Below, in pieces: positions 33,111 to 45,185 of a DNA stretch of 64,000 nucleotides. Within the stretch, counting starts at the first letter, position 1, and every line of letters begins with the position of its first letter. The stretch is from the NCBI RefSeq assembly GCF_020906515.1, contig NC_085855.1, positions 992,001 through 1,056,000 on the forward strand, written 5' to 3'. Both the position numbers and the translations under genes were made by a program. A model generated the notes under the pieces. It did no database searches. It saw only the letters and a list, made by a program, of their open reading frames with translations, and was not told where the DNA came from. Source of the DNA: Vanrija pseudolonga. Its lineage: Eukaryota > Basidiomycota > Tremellomycetes > Trichosporonales > Trichosporonaceae.

Positions 33111-34665
33111 TTACAGATACAATCCGGCAGGCTGAAGGGTCAGCTTTCGGCGGTACTCGCGTTTCAAGCCAACTCACAGTGTTCTCGTCCTTCCTGTACA
33201 GCACCTTCTCGCGCGCAGTCGTGAAATCGGCCTTGGTGACGCGCATACGGCGCTCACGGAGTGCCAGAAGACCAGCCTCCGTGCACACCGCCTTGATGTC
33301 GGCACCGGACAGGTCATCCTTGGTCATGACCAGCTCCTCGAGGTCGACGTCGTCGGCGAGCGACATGCGTGACGTGTGCAGCTTGAAGATGTGACGCTTG
33401 GTCTTGGTGTCGGGGAGAGGGAACTCTGGAGAAGTGTTAGCGGCAACGATATGGAGAGACACGAGCACACGCACCAATCTTACGGTCAATACGACCGGGA
33501 CGGATGAGGGCGGGGTCGAGAGACTCGATCTGAGTTTTGTCAGTGTCAAGGTCCAAAACCTCGCCACACCCTACTCACGCGGTTGGTCGCCATGATGACC
33601 TTGACATCACCACGCTCGTCGAAACCGTCGAGCTGGTTGAGGAGCTCAAGCATGGTTCGCTGAATCTCACGCTCACCGCCCGACGTCGAGTCGTAACGCT
33701 TCGTACCGACAGCGTCGATTTCGTCAATGAAGACGATACTAGGAGCGTGCTCCTCGGCGACACGGAAAAGTTCACGGACAAGCTTGGGACCGTCACCAAG
33801 GTACTTCTGGATGAGCTCCGAGCCAACGATACGAAGGAAGGTCGCCGAAGTCTGGTTGGCAACAGCCTTGGCGAGCAGTGTCTTGCCGGTACCGGGGACA
33901 CCGTAGAGAATGACACCCTTGGGAGGGCGGATACCCATCTCCTCGTACAGTTCTGGGTGGGTGAGGGGCAGCTCGACCGACTCCTTGATCTCCTGAATCT
34001 GCGACTCGAGACCACCAATGTCGGCATACGACTCGGTGGGCGCCTTGTCGAGCTTCATGACCGAGACCATGGGGTCCGCGTCGTCCGCAAGCACACCGAC
34101 AATGGCGTGTGTCTTGTGGTGGAGAAGAACAGAGCATCCAGGCTCGAGAAGGTCCTTGTCGACAAACGACATGATGCCGACATAGTACTCGGGTCCGTTG
34201 CCGCTCGACACAATAGCGTGGTCGTCGTCGATAATTTCTTCGAGAGAACCAACACCCATGGGGGCGCCGCGAAGCTCGTCAACGCGCGTCCTGTCGGCTG
34301 CTGTGCGGTCCTCGCCGGCGCTGGTCGCCTGGCTGGCGACAAACTCTTCCTCCATCAACAGGTAGTCCTTGATGCGCTCCATCTTGAGCATCTTGAGCTT
34401 GCAGCGCGTCGTTGGGTAGACGGCTGGCAGGCGAGTAGCCGCGTCCGGTCCACGCCTCTTCTTCTTGCCGACACGAGTGGGAACAGGAGGCTCCCACTTT
34501 GGCGCCTGCTTCTGGGCATTGTCAGTTCTGGTCTCCTAGCTCGAGGAAGGCGACTCACCTTCTTGTCATCCTTGCCTCCCTGGCCCTGGCCCTTGCCGCT
34601 GGATGGGGTGTTACCCTATGGGATGTTAGCTTGGAGTCTACCTGCAAGTCTTGAACACGCACCAT
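33111..34665 (-). CDS. RPT2: 26S proteasome regulatory ATPase Rpt2
   Basis: Base AAA ATPase of the 19S particle. The ATG (34663-34665) is followed at once by an intron of about 44 nt, then [19 protein letters not shown], restoring the Gly2 N-terminus known to be N-myristoylated in Rpt2. The OB-fold region follows, then [17 protein letters not shown], Walker [13 protein letters not shown], Walker [12 protein letters not shown] and Arg fingers [17 protein letters not shown]. The last codons form a tiny exon encoding PAGLYL, giving the HbYX-type LYL tail that opens the 20S gate. About six introns; missing the last exon would remove the gate-opening tail. The gene is divergent from VID27, and a PACE-like site lies in the spacer. 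Confidence 0.97.
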
Positions 34666-35104
34666 GGTTGTTGTTGTAGAGTGTTGGTAGAGAGTAGGTT
34701 GATGGAAGCTGGTCGACTTGTGTGGTTGCTCATCCATCCACCCACCCGCCCGACGAGGCGACAACGCGCGTTGCAAGCAGGCAGGCGTCATTGATGGGAC
34801 GTGATAGTGGCCAAAGGTGATTCTAGTCCACGTCATTATTGACGGAATCAAAATGTCTCTCCACATCTTCCCTGCCCCGCACCCAGTCCCAGTCGCGGTT
34901 GTTGTTGCTTTTGCCACCGCCTCTGTGAGTGACGACCACTGGAGCGAGCGAGCACACACACACCCCACTTGATCCACCCTCGACACGCTCCGACTCTTTT
35001 TGCCGTCGCAACATCGTCCAACTCGACCCCACACATCACTGTCCCTCTTTAACAAGGCGCTTCTCACAGTTACAGCAACAGTCGATTCAGAGGCAAAACC
35101 CATC
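34666..35104. other. Divergent promoter region RPT2 / VID27
   Basis: A 439-bp spacer holding the PACE-like site at 34910-34918 and a CACA run near 34953. Nothing else was recognised. Confidence 0.5.
34910..34918 (-). promoter_or_regulatory. PACE-like element (GGTGGCAAA on the RPT2 strand)
   Basis: An exact match to the Rpn4-binding proteasome-associated control element known from ascomycete yeasts, about 245 bp upstream of the RPT2 ATG and in the coding orientation. Function here is inferred. Confidence 0.4.
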
Positions 35105-37734
35105 ATGTTTGTCCTCAAGTCCCGTAAGTATTGGCCTTCCCTCGTCGTGAATTTTGTTGACGCCAACCGCGCAGTCTTTGGGCAGATGTGGGGTATGTAG
35201 ACCTCCCCGGTCGCGTCGCCATCGCCATCACTGACCCTCTACAGGCAACACTGCCAACCCCGAGCTCATCCAGATTCCTGCGGGTCAGCTCTACCTTGTT
35301 CGCCCCGACAGCATTAAGGGTTCCAGAGAGTGCATGTGCGTGACACTTTTGCGGCCCAGTGATGAAATCCTCGGCCCGCGTGTTCAGACCTGGCACTGAC
35401 ATTTCCCACAGCTTCAAGGACGCCGTCGCGACCATCCGCCGCACCGGTGTCGAGTTCCAGTACCAGCTGGTCGTCACCCGTGCATACGAGGAGGGCGAGG
35501 AGCAGTTGCTCGAGGAGGACGCCGAGAGTGAGTTGCCCTGGTGTCACGCTGGCACCTAGCTGACACTCCCCCTCTCAGCCGACGATGAGCGCGTCTTCCT
35601 GATCGACCAGGCTCTAAACTTCCGCTTCGGATCTGTCGACGGCGAGTCCACGTTCTCGTGGCGTGATCTGAGCGGCGACGAAGGTGATCTGTGGGAGTTC
35701 GTTTGCAACAAGGCTGTTGGCGCGCCTACCAGCAAGCTCTTTGAGCTCACTCTGTTACGCTGCATCTACGAGAGGGTGAGTAAATCGATTCTGACAATGC
35801 TGATCAGCTCAGAAGTACCACCGTTCTCATGAGGGCGCTTCGGAGGCCGAGCTCGAGGCTCTCAAGTACCAGGAGCCCGAGCAGACTGAGGCCCCGCAGG
35901 CGGTGATCGAGAAGGCGGCTGGAGCCGAGGAGCCTTCGGAGCATGAGGACCCCTTCAAGGACGTTCCCGTTCTGCACAGCGCCAAGGGCGAGCTCTATCT
36001 CTTCGACACCGAGGCGGACGTCTTCGTCATTCAGGAGAAGGATGTCGACGCCGATTTGGCTTCGAACGGAGCTTTTGATAGTGGGTTCAAAGCCCTCGTA
36101 ACCTGCTAACAACTAGCCTGGATCATTGTCCGCAAGGACGGTACCCCATTCATCTCGATTCCCATCGACTCGGACATGAACCCCCGCTTCGACATGGCCA
36201 ACCACGCATTCATGTTCACCTTCCGTGAGACCGAGGGTCTTCCTGGCATGACGTGGTGCTTGCGTTTTGACGAGTCGGTCTTTGGCGAGTGGAAGGACAA
36301 GTTCACCATCTACATGTGGGAGAACAAGAACCAGACCAGCTACGCCAAGGCCCAGGCCGTCGAGCAGCGTTACATTCAGGACGCCTACAACGACGAGGAT
36401 GTCGAGATGGCTGAGCCAGAGGATGCCGAGGAGGAGCCAGAGGAGGAGGAGGAAGAGGAGGAGCCCGAGCAGGACTCTGAGGCCGGCGAGACGGACGAGG
36501 AGTACTCGAGCGACTCGGATGACGCCTTCTTCAAGGGTTCCAAGAACGAGCAGCTTGCTGTCGGCTACAAGAACGACATGTCCTTTGTCCAGCGTGGCAA
36601 CATGATTGGCGTGTTTGCCCACGACCGTGACAAGGTCAAGTTCAGGACAGCCATTGACCGGGTCAAGGACATGGACGGCAAGAGCTTTGCACCCAAGAAG
36701 ATCTTGCTCCACAACCAGGACGCCGACATGCTCATGCTTGACCCCGGAAACAAGAACTCAGTCTTCCGTATGGACCTTGAGTATGGCAAGATTGTCGACG
36801 AGTGGAAGGTCTCGGACACTGTCAATGTCGACAACATTATTCCAGAGTAAGTATTGCGTGCCTGAGCAATCACTAACCATCAGCTCCAAGTATGCCCAGA
36901 TGAACCCCCAGCAGACCCTCATTGGTCACTCGCACAACGGCATCTTCCGTATCGACCCGCGTGTGCAAGGCAACAAGCTTGTCGAGAGCCAGTTCAAGCA
37001 GTACGCTAGCAAAAACGACTTCTCGGCGGCTGTCACCACCGAGTCGGGCAAGCTTGCTGTGGCGAGCAACAAGGGTGACATTCGTCTGTTTGACACCATT
37101 GGCAAGAACGCCAAGACTGCCTTACCAGCTCTTGGTGACCCCATCATCGGTGTTGACGTGTCTGCCGATGGAAGATGGCTTGTTGCTACCTGCAAGACGT
37201 ACCTCCTCCTCATCGACACTCTTATCGGCGATGGACGCTACAAGGGCTCGTATGGCTTTGACCGAAGCTTCCCGGCGGACAGCAAGCCTATCCCTCGTCG
37301 TTTGCAGCTCAAGCCCGAGCACCTGGCCTACATGGAAGACCCGGTATCGTTCACCCCTGCGCGCTTCAACACTGGTGTCTCCGAGGCTGAGAAGACGATT
37401 GTCACGTCGACGGGCAAGTATGTCATCATCTGGAACTTTAGACGCCTCAAGCAGGGCCGTACGGACGACTACCAGATCAAGAAGTACGACTCGCGCGTCG
37501 TGGCGGACAACTTCAAGTACGGTACCGACAAGAACATGATTGTCGCGTTGGAGCACAACGTGCTCATGGCAAACAAGAAGGATCTGGCCAAGGTGAGTGC
37601 TGTCGTGGGTGCTTGGGAGATTAGTGCTAACAACTCAGCCTACTCGTGAATCACTGGCACCTCGGCCGGCCATTTCGACGCCTGTGCGCAAGTTGAAGGA
37701 CTCTCATAGTGCGATTGTCCACAGCCCCTACTAG
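35105..37734 (+). CDS. VID27: Vid27 family protein
   Basis: Cytoplasmic protein linked in yeast to vacuole import and degradation of gluconeogenic enzymes; its biochemical role is not settled. The spliced N-terminus reads MFVLKSLFGQMWGNTANPEL and IQIPAGQLYLVRPDSIKGSR, typical of the Vid27 N domain. A PH-like middle follows, then WIIVRKDGTPFISIPIDSD, a very acidic stretch (about 36390-36520), and the C-terminal WD-like beta-propeller (MSFVQRGNMIGVFAHDRDKV, then HNGIFRIDPRVQGNKLV, DPIIGVDVSADGRWLVATC and GKYVIIWNFRRLKQG). About eight introns, the first only 16 coding nt after the ATG. It ends SAIVHSPY, stop 37732-37734. Confidence 0.95.
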
Positions 37735-38078
37735 AGAAGTGTTTGTTGGATCGAGGGTTTATAGTTTTTTAATCTCGACTTATGTACTTGGGCCGTATGA
37801 GGCTTGATTGGGGCAGGCAGAGTAGGCGTACAGTAGGTTGCCAAGCAGCTTGCTACCATGATAGTGACATGCATCGTGTTTTATCGACGAGTTGCGACCC
37901 CTCCACTCTGTTTTTAGCGATGTTACGTTTAGGTTTGCTATCAGTGACTGCGCCAAGCAACCACACGCGTCACGAGGCTGCCCCCCACAACACACACACG
38001 TTTGACTCGCACCTCGTCCATCTTCCCCCACACACAACATACTCCACAATTCCAAGAATACCAGACCCCCCGCCGTCC
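37735..38078. other. Intergenic region VID27 / PLC
   Basis: A 344-bp tandem spacer. It holds the VID27 3' UTR and a CACA-rich leader just before the PLC start. No further gene. Confidence 0.4.
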
Positions 38079-40866
38079 ATGGTCGCCCCGGGCACGCCTC
38101 CGGGCGGGGCATCGCGCCCCGAGCTGGTGCGACAGGAGACGCCGGCACCGCCTCTGCCTCCAGCCAACGAGTCCGGTGTCGCATCCGCCGCCATCGCACT
38201 GCCCAGCCGATCTCGCTCCGGCTCTGCGCCACAACAGCCGCAGCGCCCAAGCGTGCCAGTGTTGCCAGTCTCGCCTCTGCCCAGCCTAACGCCTACGCCA
38301 GCGACGCGCGCCCAGCCGCCCACGCCGCTCCGCGCAGGCTCGTACCCGCCCATAACAAGCTCTGAACTGCAGTCGCCAGTGCGCAGACCCACCACCCCGA
38401 CCATGTCGACCGGAGCGCCGGCGGCACTCTCCCCCACGCCCGCCATGGCGACCCCGGCCCTGCCGCCGCTGCTCGCGGCCGGCGTGCCCATGCTCAAGGT
38501 GTCCAGCAAGAAGATCAAGCCGGTCATCGTACAGCTCTCGCCCACGACCATCACCTGGCCCAGTATGAAGGGCGGAAAGGGTGAGCACTAGTGTGTCCGG
38601 TAGCGCGGACCTTGCTTGCTCGCCTGCACACACTGCCGATCTCTGCACATCACACGGTTGCTCACACGCCCAGTCGAGATCAAGTCGATCCGCGAGCTGC
38701 GCCTCGGGCAGTCACCAACCGAGCAGCACGACTCGCGCCGCTGGCTGACGATCGTCTACGTCCGGAGCGGACAATGGAAGGTGGTGCACTTTATCGCGCA
38801 CACAGACGACGTGTACGCGGCGTTTGTCAAGGCTCTGCGCTCGCTCGTCGCCGCGGCGAGTGACCACGTCGTGCCCGGCGTCACTGAGGGCGCTGGAAGC
38901 TCGCCGCCGCCAGGAAAAGCGGGCTCGGACGAGAGCACCCATTCGGTGGCTTCAGCCGCGTCATTGAAGCACGCCGCAGTTCCAGCGTCGGACCACGACC
39001 TGGTGCTTATCCGCCAGCTGTGGCCCGCGAACCAGGCGCGGCTGGACCAGAATACAGCCGCGAGGATATGCGCGCAGCTAGGCCTCCCGACTGACGCCGA
39101 GACCGTGGCAAAATACGAGGTGAGTTTGGTCGCGTGCGCACCAGCGGCCTGTGCTGACGCCGGCCGCCAGCCACTGGACATCACCGCCGTGCACCAGCTC
39201 GTTCGGGACCTGCAGATCCGCCCCGAGCTCGACGACCTGTACCGCGTGCTTGGGGGTCCACTGAACCGCGGCCAGGCCGGCTCGTTCTTGCACACGGTAC
39301 AGAAGGAGAACAACCTCGACGCGGCGAGAGTCAACGAGGTCTTTGACCGATATGCTGGAGCCGACGGCACGTGGACCGCCACGTCCCTCGCCGCGTTCCT
39401 CGCCTCGCCTGATAACGTCTCCAAGCAGGTGCAGGACATGACCCGCCCCTTGCCAGAGTACTTTATCGCGTCGAGCCACAACACGTATCTCGTTGCCGAG
39501 CAGTGGCGGGGAGCGAGTACGGTTGAGGGTTACGTCCGCGTGCTGCTGGCTGGCTGCCGCTGCGTCGAGAGTGAGTAGCGGGTATGGGCAGTCACCGGAG
39601 GCCTTTGCTGACATTGCCCCAGTTGATATTCACAACGGCGACACTGGCCCCGTTGTGTACCATGGCAAGACGCTCACGTCGAGTGTTCCCGTACGCGACG
39701 TGTGCGTCGCGATCAAGAAGTACGCGTTCGTGTCGTCGCCATACCCCATCATCATCTCGCTCGAGGTTCGCTGCGACGTGGCGAATCAGGACAAGCTCGC
39801 GGCCATCATCATCGACGTGTTTGGCGACCTGCTCGTCAAGGACATTGTGCCTGAGATTGAGGGCATTCCCAGCCCAGAGGACCTCAAGGGGCGTATCCTC
39901 ATCAAGGCCAAGGCGCCAAAGCCTCCAGCTGTTCCTCGCACGTCGACACACCTGAGCGTCTCTCCGCCCAGCACATCACGCGACTCGACCGACTCGACTA
40001 CCGAGTCCGAATCATCGTCGCACTCATCATCGCTCAGCCGCCGCATCGCCCGCAGGCTGTCCATCAGTTCGTCACCGTCCGAGAAGGCTCCCAAGGCCGT
40101 CGCACCCGTGTCCAAGCACCTCGCGACCCTCCCAGTCTACACCACTGGCGTGCGCTACGCAGGCTTCACAAAGCTCGTCACATACGACTCGCATCACATC
40201 TTCTCCGTGTCGGAACGCACAGCCAACCGCATCCTGAAGGAGGGCTCCGAGGCAGACTGGATCAAACACAACTTTACCCATCTGGTCCGGGTATACCCCA
40301 AGGGTGTGCGACTGGGCTCGTCCAATTTCGACCCTCAGCCATACTGGGCAGCAGGGGCCCAGCTCGTGGCCATCAACTACCAGACGCTCGACTGGGGCTC
40401 GCTGGTCAACCATGCCATGTTCCACTCGCCTCTCGGTTACGTGCTCAAGCCGCAAGCGCTGCGGCACAAGCACCCAGAACAAACGCAACGATACCGGCTG
40501 TCCGTGCGCCTGATCTCAGCGCAGCGCCTACCGCCCGCGGCTGACCTGTACGTCGAGGCAACGCTCGGCGAGTCATCGGCCAAGACTCGGATCGCAGCGG
40601 GCAAGTCGCTCAGCCGCAGATGGGACGACGTGCTCCCCTTCGAGTTTGACGCCAAGCCTTCCCACCTGGCCTTTACTTTCCTTCACCTCGAGATCAAGTC
40701 CAAGGGTCAAAGCGGGATCGTTGCCCAATGGATGCGCAGCGTGCACGACGCGCCGAGGGGGTACCGCTACCTCCCTCTCGACGACCAGACACGGTCAAGG
40801 TTTTTGTTCTCCACACTCTTCGTTCGGATCGACGTTGAGGTTTTAGGGATTGCGCCGGGTGCATGA
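38079..40866 (+). CDS. PLC1: Phosphoinositide-specific phospholipase C (PLC-delta type)
   Basis: Hydrolyses PIP2 to IP3 and diacylglycerol. A Pro/Ser-rich N-terminus of about 140 residues precedes a PH-like domain ([15 protein letters not shown], then [20 protein letters not shown]) and an EF-hand-like helical region. The catalytic X box runs [16 protein letters not shown], then [20 protein letters not shown] and IIISLEVRC; both catalytic His and the acidic Ca ligands are present. After a Ser-rich linker the Y box follows ([20 protein letters not shown], then [20 protein letters not shown]), and a C2-like domain closes the protein ([20 protein letters not shown]). Three or four introns. The start at 38079 is the first in-frame Met after the CA-rich leader. 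Confidence 0.95.
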
Positions 40867-40990
40867 GCACGCGTGTGCGTAGGAATTTGTGTATGTAAGC
40901 ATTTATCGGGAGGGGGACGGGGGTGACGAAGGAAGGCAACCTCCTGCGTCGATGTCACCTTCCCTCGCCAATCACATCCCCTACCTCAAC

Positions 40991-40994
40991 AAAA
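40991..40994 (-). terminator. Pol III terminator (TTTT) for tRNA-Met
   Basis: A run of four T on the tRNA strand about 28 nt past the discriminator base. Confidence 0.5.
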
Positions 40995-41021
40995 GGAAAG
41001 GCTCCTCGCCCTCGTCCTACG

Positions 41022-41104
41022 TATCGCCACCTGGTCTCGATCCAGGGATCTCCAGGTGTCACACAGAGTATGAGCCTGGCGCTTTTCCACTAAGCCATAG
41101 CGAT
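41022..41104 (-). tRNA. Initiator tRNA-Met (CAT) with 11-nt intron
   Basis: Folds as a tRNA: acceptor ATCGCTA with TGGCGAT, D stem GCTT/AAGC, anticodon stem CCAGG/CCTGG, loop CTCATA then an 11-nt intron (41058-41068) then A, variable loop AGATC, and T arm CCTGG-ATCGAGA-CCAGG. The A1-U72 pair and A54 in the T loop (GGATCGA) mark the initiator rather than the elongator. Box A (TGGCTTAGTGG) and box B (GGATCGAGACC) are both present. The exact intron cut could shift by a base. Length is 83 nt including the intron and discriminator A. Confidence 0.88.
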
Positions 41105-41522
41105 GGTGATGAGGCGGGGATTTGCTTCCGGGAGCGAGCGCAGGCGCGAGCTTTGAGGGTCGCGCGCTCGCACCGCAGGGTGGGTACAGGTGCTGCAGCG
41201 AACGAACGATGTGCCGGCCATGCCGACTCGTGCACGCTGTTGAAAACAGTGTACTTGCAATGTTGAACGAGGTGAGACACGAGTGCCACATGTCGATCAG
41301 TGTGATGGTCGATCGGCGGTGTGTCTCACACACAGATGGGCACCGGCTATCGTTATCACCCAGTGTGTCCGCCACACCCGGCTGGCCGGCAGTCGGCACG
41401 ACTCGGCATGTCTGACTCGAGCCGACCGGCACACAACTGACTCGTTCGGCCTGCTTTGCCCCATCTCACACATTTCTGTCACTCGCCCACAGCGCTGCAG
41501 TGCATACCTGGCTAGGCTGCAA
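41105..41522. other. Intergenic region tRNA-Met / MBL-fold gene
   Basis: 418 bp with no recognisable gene. It contains the upstream flank of the tRNA and the promoter of the following CDS. Confidence 0.4.
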
Positions 41523-42629
41523 ATGGCCACCACCATCACCGACGCCATGGCCAGCGCCTACGCCCTCGGTGCACTCTGCCGCCCCCCAACCTCAAGCGTC
41601 CGCTTCATGCCCCTGCCCTCCCCGAGCACCGCCTGCACCGTGCGCGCGATTCGCGCAGGCAGCCTGACGCAGCCGCTGGGCATCTTCCTGTCGGGCGGCG
41701 GGGCGCAGCCGACGAGAATACCAGTGTTCACGTTCCTCGTCGAGGTTGGTGCGCGGCGTAGCGAACCAGCTGACACTGTAGCATCCTTCCGGGCGGCGCA
41801 TTCTCTACGACCTCGGCGTCAAGGCCGATCTGGACGACTACGCGCCCGCTCTACGGCGCGAGTTCGGCTCCTGGGTGCAGGTCACGCCGCCGCGCGCCCC
41901 ACTCCCCGCCGTGCTCGAGGCGCATGGCGTGCAGCCGGCCAGCGTCGAGGCCGTCGTGCTGAGCCACGCGCACTTCGACCACGTGGGCGACATTGGCCTG
42001 TTCCCCGCCAGTGTGGGCGTGCTCCTCGGCCCCGGGGTGAAGGCGGACAGGCTGCCTGGCTTCCCGCACAACGCCTGTTCACACGTCAACGACGCCGATC
42101 TGCCAGCGCGCGCGCGCGAGGTCGACCCCGCGGACGTGGTGGATATCGGCGCGTTCAGAGGCGTCGATTACTTCGGCGACGGGTCGTTCTGGGTGCTAAG
42201 TGCCGAGGGGGTAGGTCGGTGTGGGTTGGGCTCAGCTGACAGCACTAGCACACGCCAGGCCACCTCGCCGCGCTGGTACGCACAAGCGCCGACAGCTGGC
42301 TCCTCCTCGGCGGGGACGCAGCGCACATGCGCGCGCTGTACTCGTGCTGCCGAGGCACAGCGCCAGTGCACACTGTCGGGGTGTTCACCCCGCCCGACGG
42401 CGACGCGCCAGCAACGCTGCATGCCGACCTGGAGACGGCGTACGCGACCATGGCGGCGGTCGCGCGCATGGAGGAAGAGCACGACGTGTGTGTCTTTCTC
42501 TCGCACGACCGCGAGTGGGAGGCCGTGCTGGACGCTGCTGTGGGCACTGGGTGGGAGGTCGCGGACGCCAGTGGCTGGCGTGCGCGCGGGTGGAAGGAGG
42601 CCGTCGAGGCTGCGCGGCGACATGTGTAG
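41523..42629 (+). CDS. Metallo-beta-lactamase-fold hydrolase (lactonase-like)
   Basis: Zinc hydrolase of the MBL superfamily. The N-terminal half reads FMPLPSPSTACTVRAIRAG and PVFTFLVEHPSGRRILYDLG. The metal site SHAHFDHVGDIGLFPAS gives the HxHxDH motif. Later GLGSFW-like strands and LLLGGDAAHMRALYS supply the bridging Asp, and VCVFLSHDREWEAVL a further conserved His. The pattern of a small-molecule lactonase (AHL-lactonase style) fits better than glyoxalase II or beta-CASP enzymes, but the substrate is unknown. Two introns; the second precedes HLAALV. A G-quadruplex-type run begins on the last base of the stop codon. Confidence 0.85.
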
Positions 42630-42649
42630 GGGGGTGGGGTGGGGTGGGG
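42629..42649 (+). repeat. G-quadruplex motif abutting the stop codon
   Basis: A run of six G followed by three GGGG blocks separated by single T, starting at the G of the TAG stop. It would form a tight quadruplex in the mRNA and non-template DNA. Confidence 0.75.
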
Positions 42650-45185
42650 CCGGCATGGCGATGGGTGGGGGATGGCATACCGAGATACAGTAGATGGGCT
42701 AGACGTCGATGCACGCACGCACGCCCAGACAACACACGGCCACTCCGGACACAGGAGCCCCAGAGCAGAGCCCCCGTACCGGCCCGAAGCCGGCGGGCAC
42801 CACAAGCCACTGCCACAGCTTATTCATGCCGTTCGGCGACGACGAGGCTCGGGCCAATACTCAGGACAATGGGCGTGCCTCGTACCGTGCGGCGTGCGGC
42901 CTGCGTATGCTGCTGCTGCTGCGGCGTCGGACATGTCTCGCTCGCGCCAAGCCGAGCCGTCAGATGCCGTCGCGTCATCATCCGAGAGAGCTCGTGCCGT
43001 CTCGGCAGCATCGTGATCGTGCATGACGGGCTGCGGCGCGCCAAGATGTGGGGAGGGCGTGCCCCGGCCTTTCAAGGCTTGGCTGCTCTGCTCGTGCACC
43101 ACAGCAAAGCCGCCAAACCCATCGAGGATCACTGATCAAGGTTGGGGTTTCGTGGCTGCTTTGTCAAGGGCCGTGGGGTAAGCTGGTGTTGTCGCCTCGG
43201 CCTTGCCCTGCCTGCCAGGTCCCCTGCCCCGCCTGCGAGTGCCACTGCCGCCTCCCCTCCCCCACCGCCCTCCCCGCCCCCGCCTCCACTCTCAACCTCG
43301 CTTGAGGCGACGCCGCCAATACTGGCGGCAGCATATCTCGCCTCGCCTCGCACCCACTCGCCCTTTTCCTGCCTTTCGGACCGCCCCGAGGTCCGACTCA
43401 GCAGCAACGACGGGGCGTTCCTACGCACGCATGCACGGCAACTAGACCGGCTCTAGATATGCAGAAAAGCATGACATTGCAGTCGCCGTGTGTGTTGGGG
43501 AGACGGGGAGATGGATCTGTCGGACTTGGACGCGTAGATGTGTGCGGATGGACGCGTCGGTGGGGTGCGGAGGACAAGAAACGCGCTAGTGCACAGTATG
43601 CCGCAGTGTGTATACAGCCTGGCTGATGGTGCGGGCATACAGTGGCCCGAGCCTCGGTCTACTCCACGTCTCCTACTGCGTCACTGCTCGAGACAAGCGG
43701 CTAGATGCCCGCTGGCCAAGTGGCCAGTCCACGCCGTCCGTCCACTTCTACGGAGACGCATGCGCGACGCACATACTCGCAGCAGACGCACATTAGGTAC
43801 CCCTGCACCCCTGCCCACCACTGCGCCGTTTCCTTGATTAGATGGGGTTGGAAATGGGCGCGATGCCTTTTGCTTTTACTTGAAGGGAATCGTCGGCGTT
43901 GAAGGGATTTGAGACATGTCACAAAGGGTTGGATGGCCATCACCTCGTCTCTGCCGAGTTTTTTGGTTGCCATTGCCCCAGGCACGAATGACTTCTCCAG
44001 TCCAGGCGGTGTTTAATCCGCGGGAAATGGCTGGGATTATGTCATTGACTGGTGCACGGCGCCACGGTGAGCCCTCACCCACTCGACACCACCCTGCTTA
44101 CACTCCCGGCGGCCGCCAAACCAACCAAATATCCCATCTCGCTTGAACCCACCTGCCTGTCTGCCCAGCATACCGCACACGGCTATCCCCGACTCCCCCA
44201 CCACACTCGTTTGCGGCCCGAACCTGACCCCTCTGCCTCTGCTGCCCGCCCCTTGGCTGCCTTGCTCCTCACAACCTCGGTACCGTGTGCGGTGCGGGGG
44301 CGGGCGGGGACGCGCGCGGCAGCACCATGGGGCCAGGCAGGCAGGCGTCAGGTCGCCGCCGCCCGCCCCCGCCCCCGTGTCTTGTCGCGCGGCTGTGGGT
44401 GGCTCGGCGCACACGCGCGCGCGGCACTTGCACCAAATCACATCCAGTCCGTATCTCCGCGGCCCTTGCGGTCAAGAAGCAGTCCTAACCTCGGCTTTGG
44501 CGTCGCTGCGCTGCGCTGCCTGCGCGCGCGCGCTGCAGCCGCAGGTGAGAAGCCAAGAAAAGGCACCTGCTGCCTGCCAGACCTAGATCTGTGGGGGGGA
44601 GCAAGGGGGCCAGGTATTCCAACGCAACTCATGATGCACGACTGCTGCCAGGCATGCGCCGAGACGCGGCCGGCCGTTGGGGACGACGAGAGAAGGGAGC
44701 ACGACCACTGGTCATTGTCGACGACGTACCCCGACGGTCGGGGTCTCCCCTGAACAGGAAGGGGTGCAGGAAACACAGACGTTTCCCGTTGATAAATAAA
44801 ACACGACGCCTCCCTGGTGGTTTATCACCACCACCACGACCGACCGACCGACTGACCGCCACGGCAAACGTCGAGCCTCACACACCAGTACCACTTCTTG
44901 TTCTTGTTGCTCGACCCACTCGCCACCCATCAGCACCCTAGTGACGAGCGATTAGCACCATCTCCTTCCCGTCTCTGACACGCGCTTGCCACCCCCGTGC
45001 TGCCAACGCCGACGAGCGCATCATCCGTTGCCCAACCAACTTTTTAGACCGACGTAATTACAGCACTAAGCCTGGCCCAGTCCCTACCCCGCGTAACCGG
45101 CCCCCGCGCAACTTTCCAGCTGCCACCACCTCACCGCGCGCGACACGACACCCCGACGCATTTAACCCAACAGCCTCAACCTCGG
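42650..45185. other. 2.5-kb gene-free region
   Basis: No domain-bearing ORF, RNA gene or mobile element was recognised. Several long ORFs in overlapping frames (for example 44052-44753 plus) are Arg/Ala/Pro-rich, as expected from GC-rich noncoding DNA. The right part (44800-45185) is probably the promoter and leader of the next gene. Confidence 0.4.

Noticed and set aside
33537-34679. 380-codon plus-strand ORF opposite RPT2
   Set aside because: It is antisense shadow of the RPT2 exons, which carry intact AAA ATPase motifs.
44052-44753. 233-codon plus-strand ORF
   Set aside because: Arg/Ala/Pro-rich with no recognisable segment; comparable open frames exist on the other strand.
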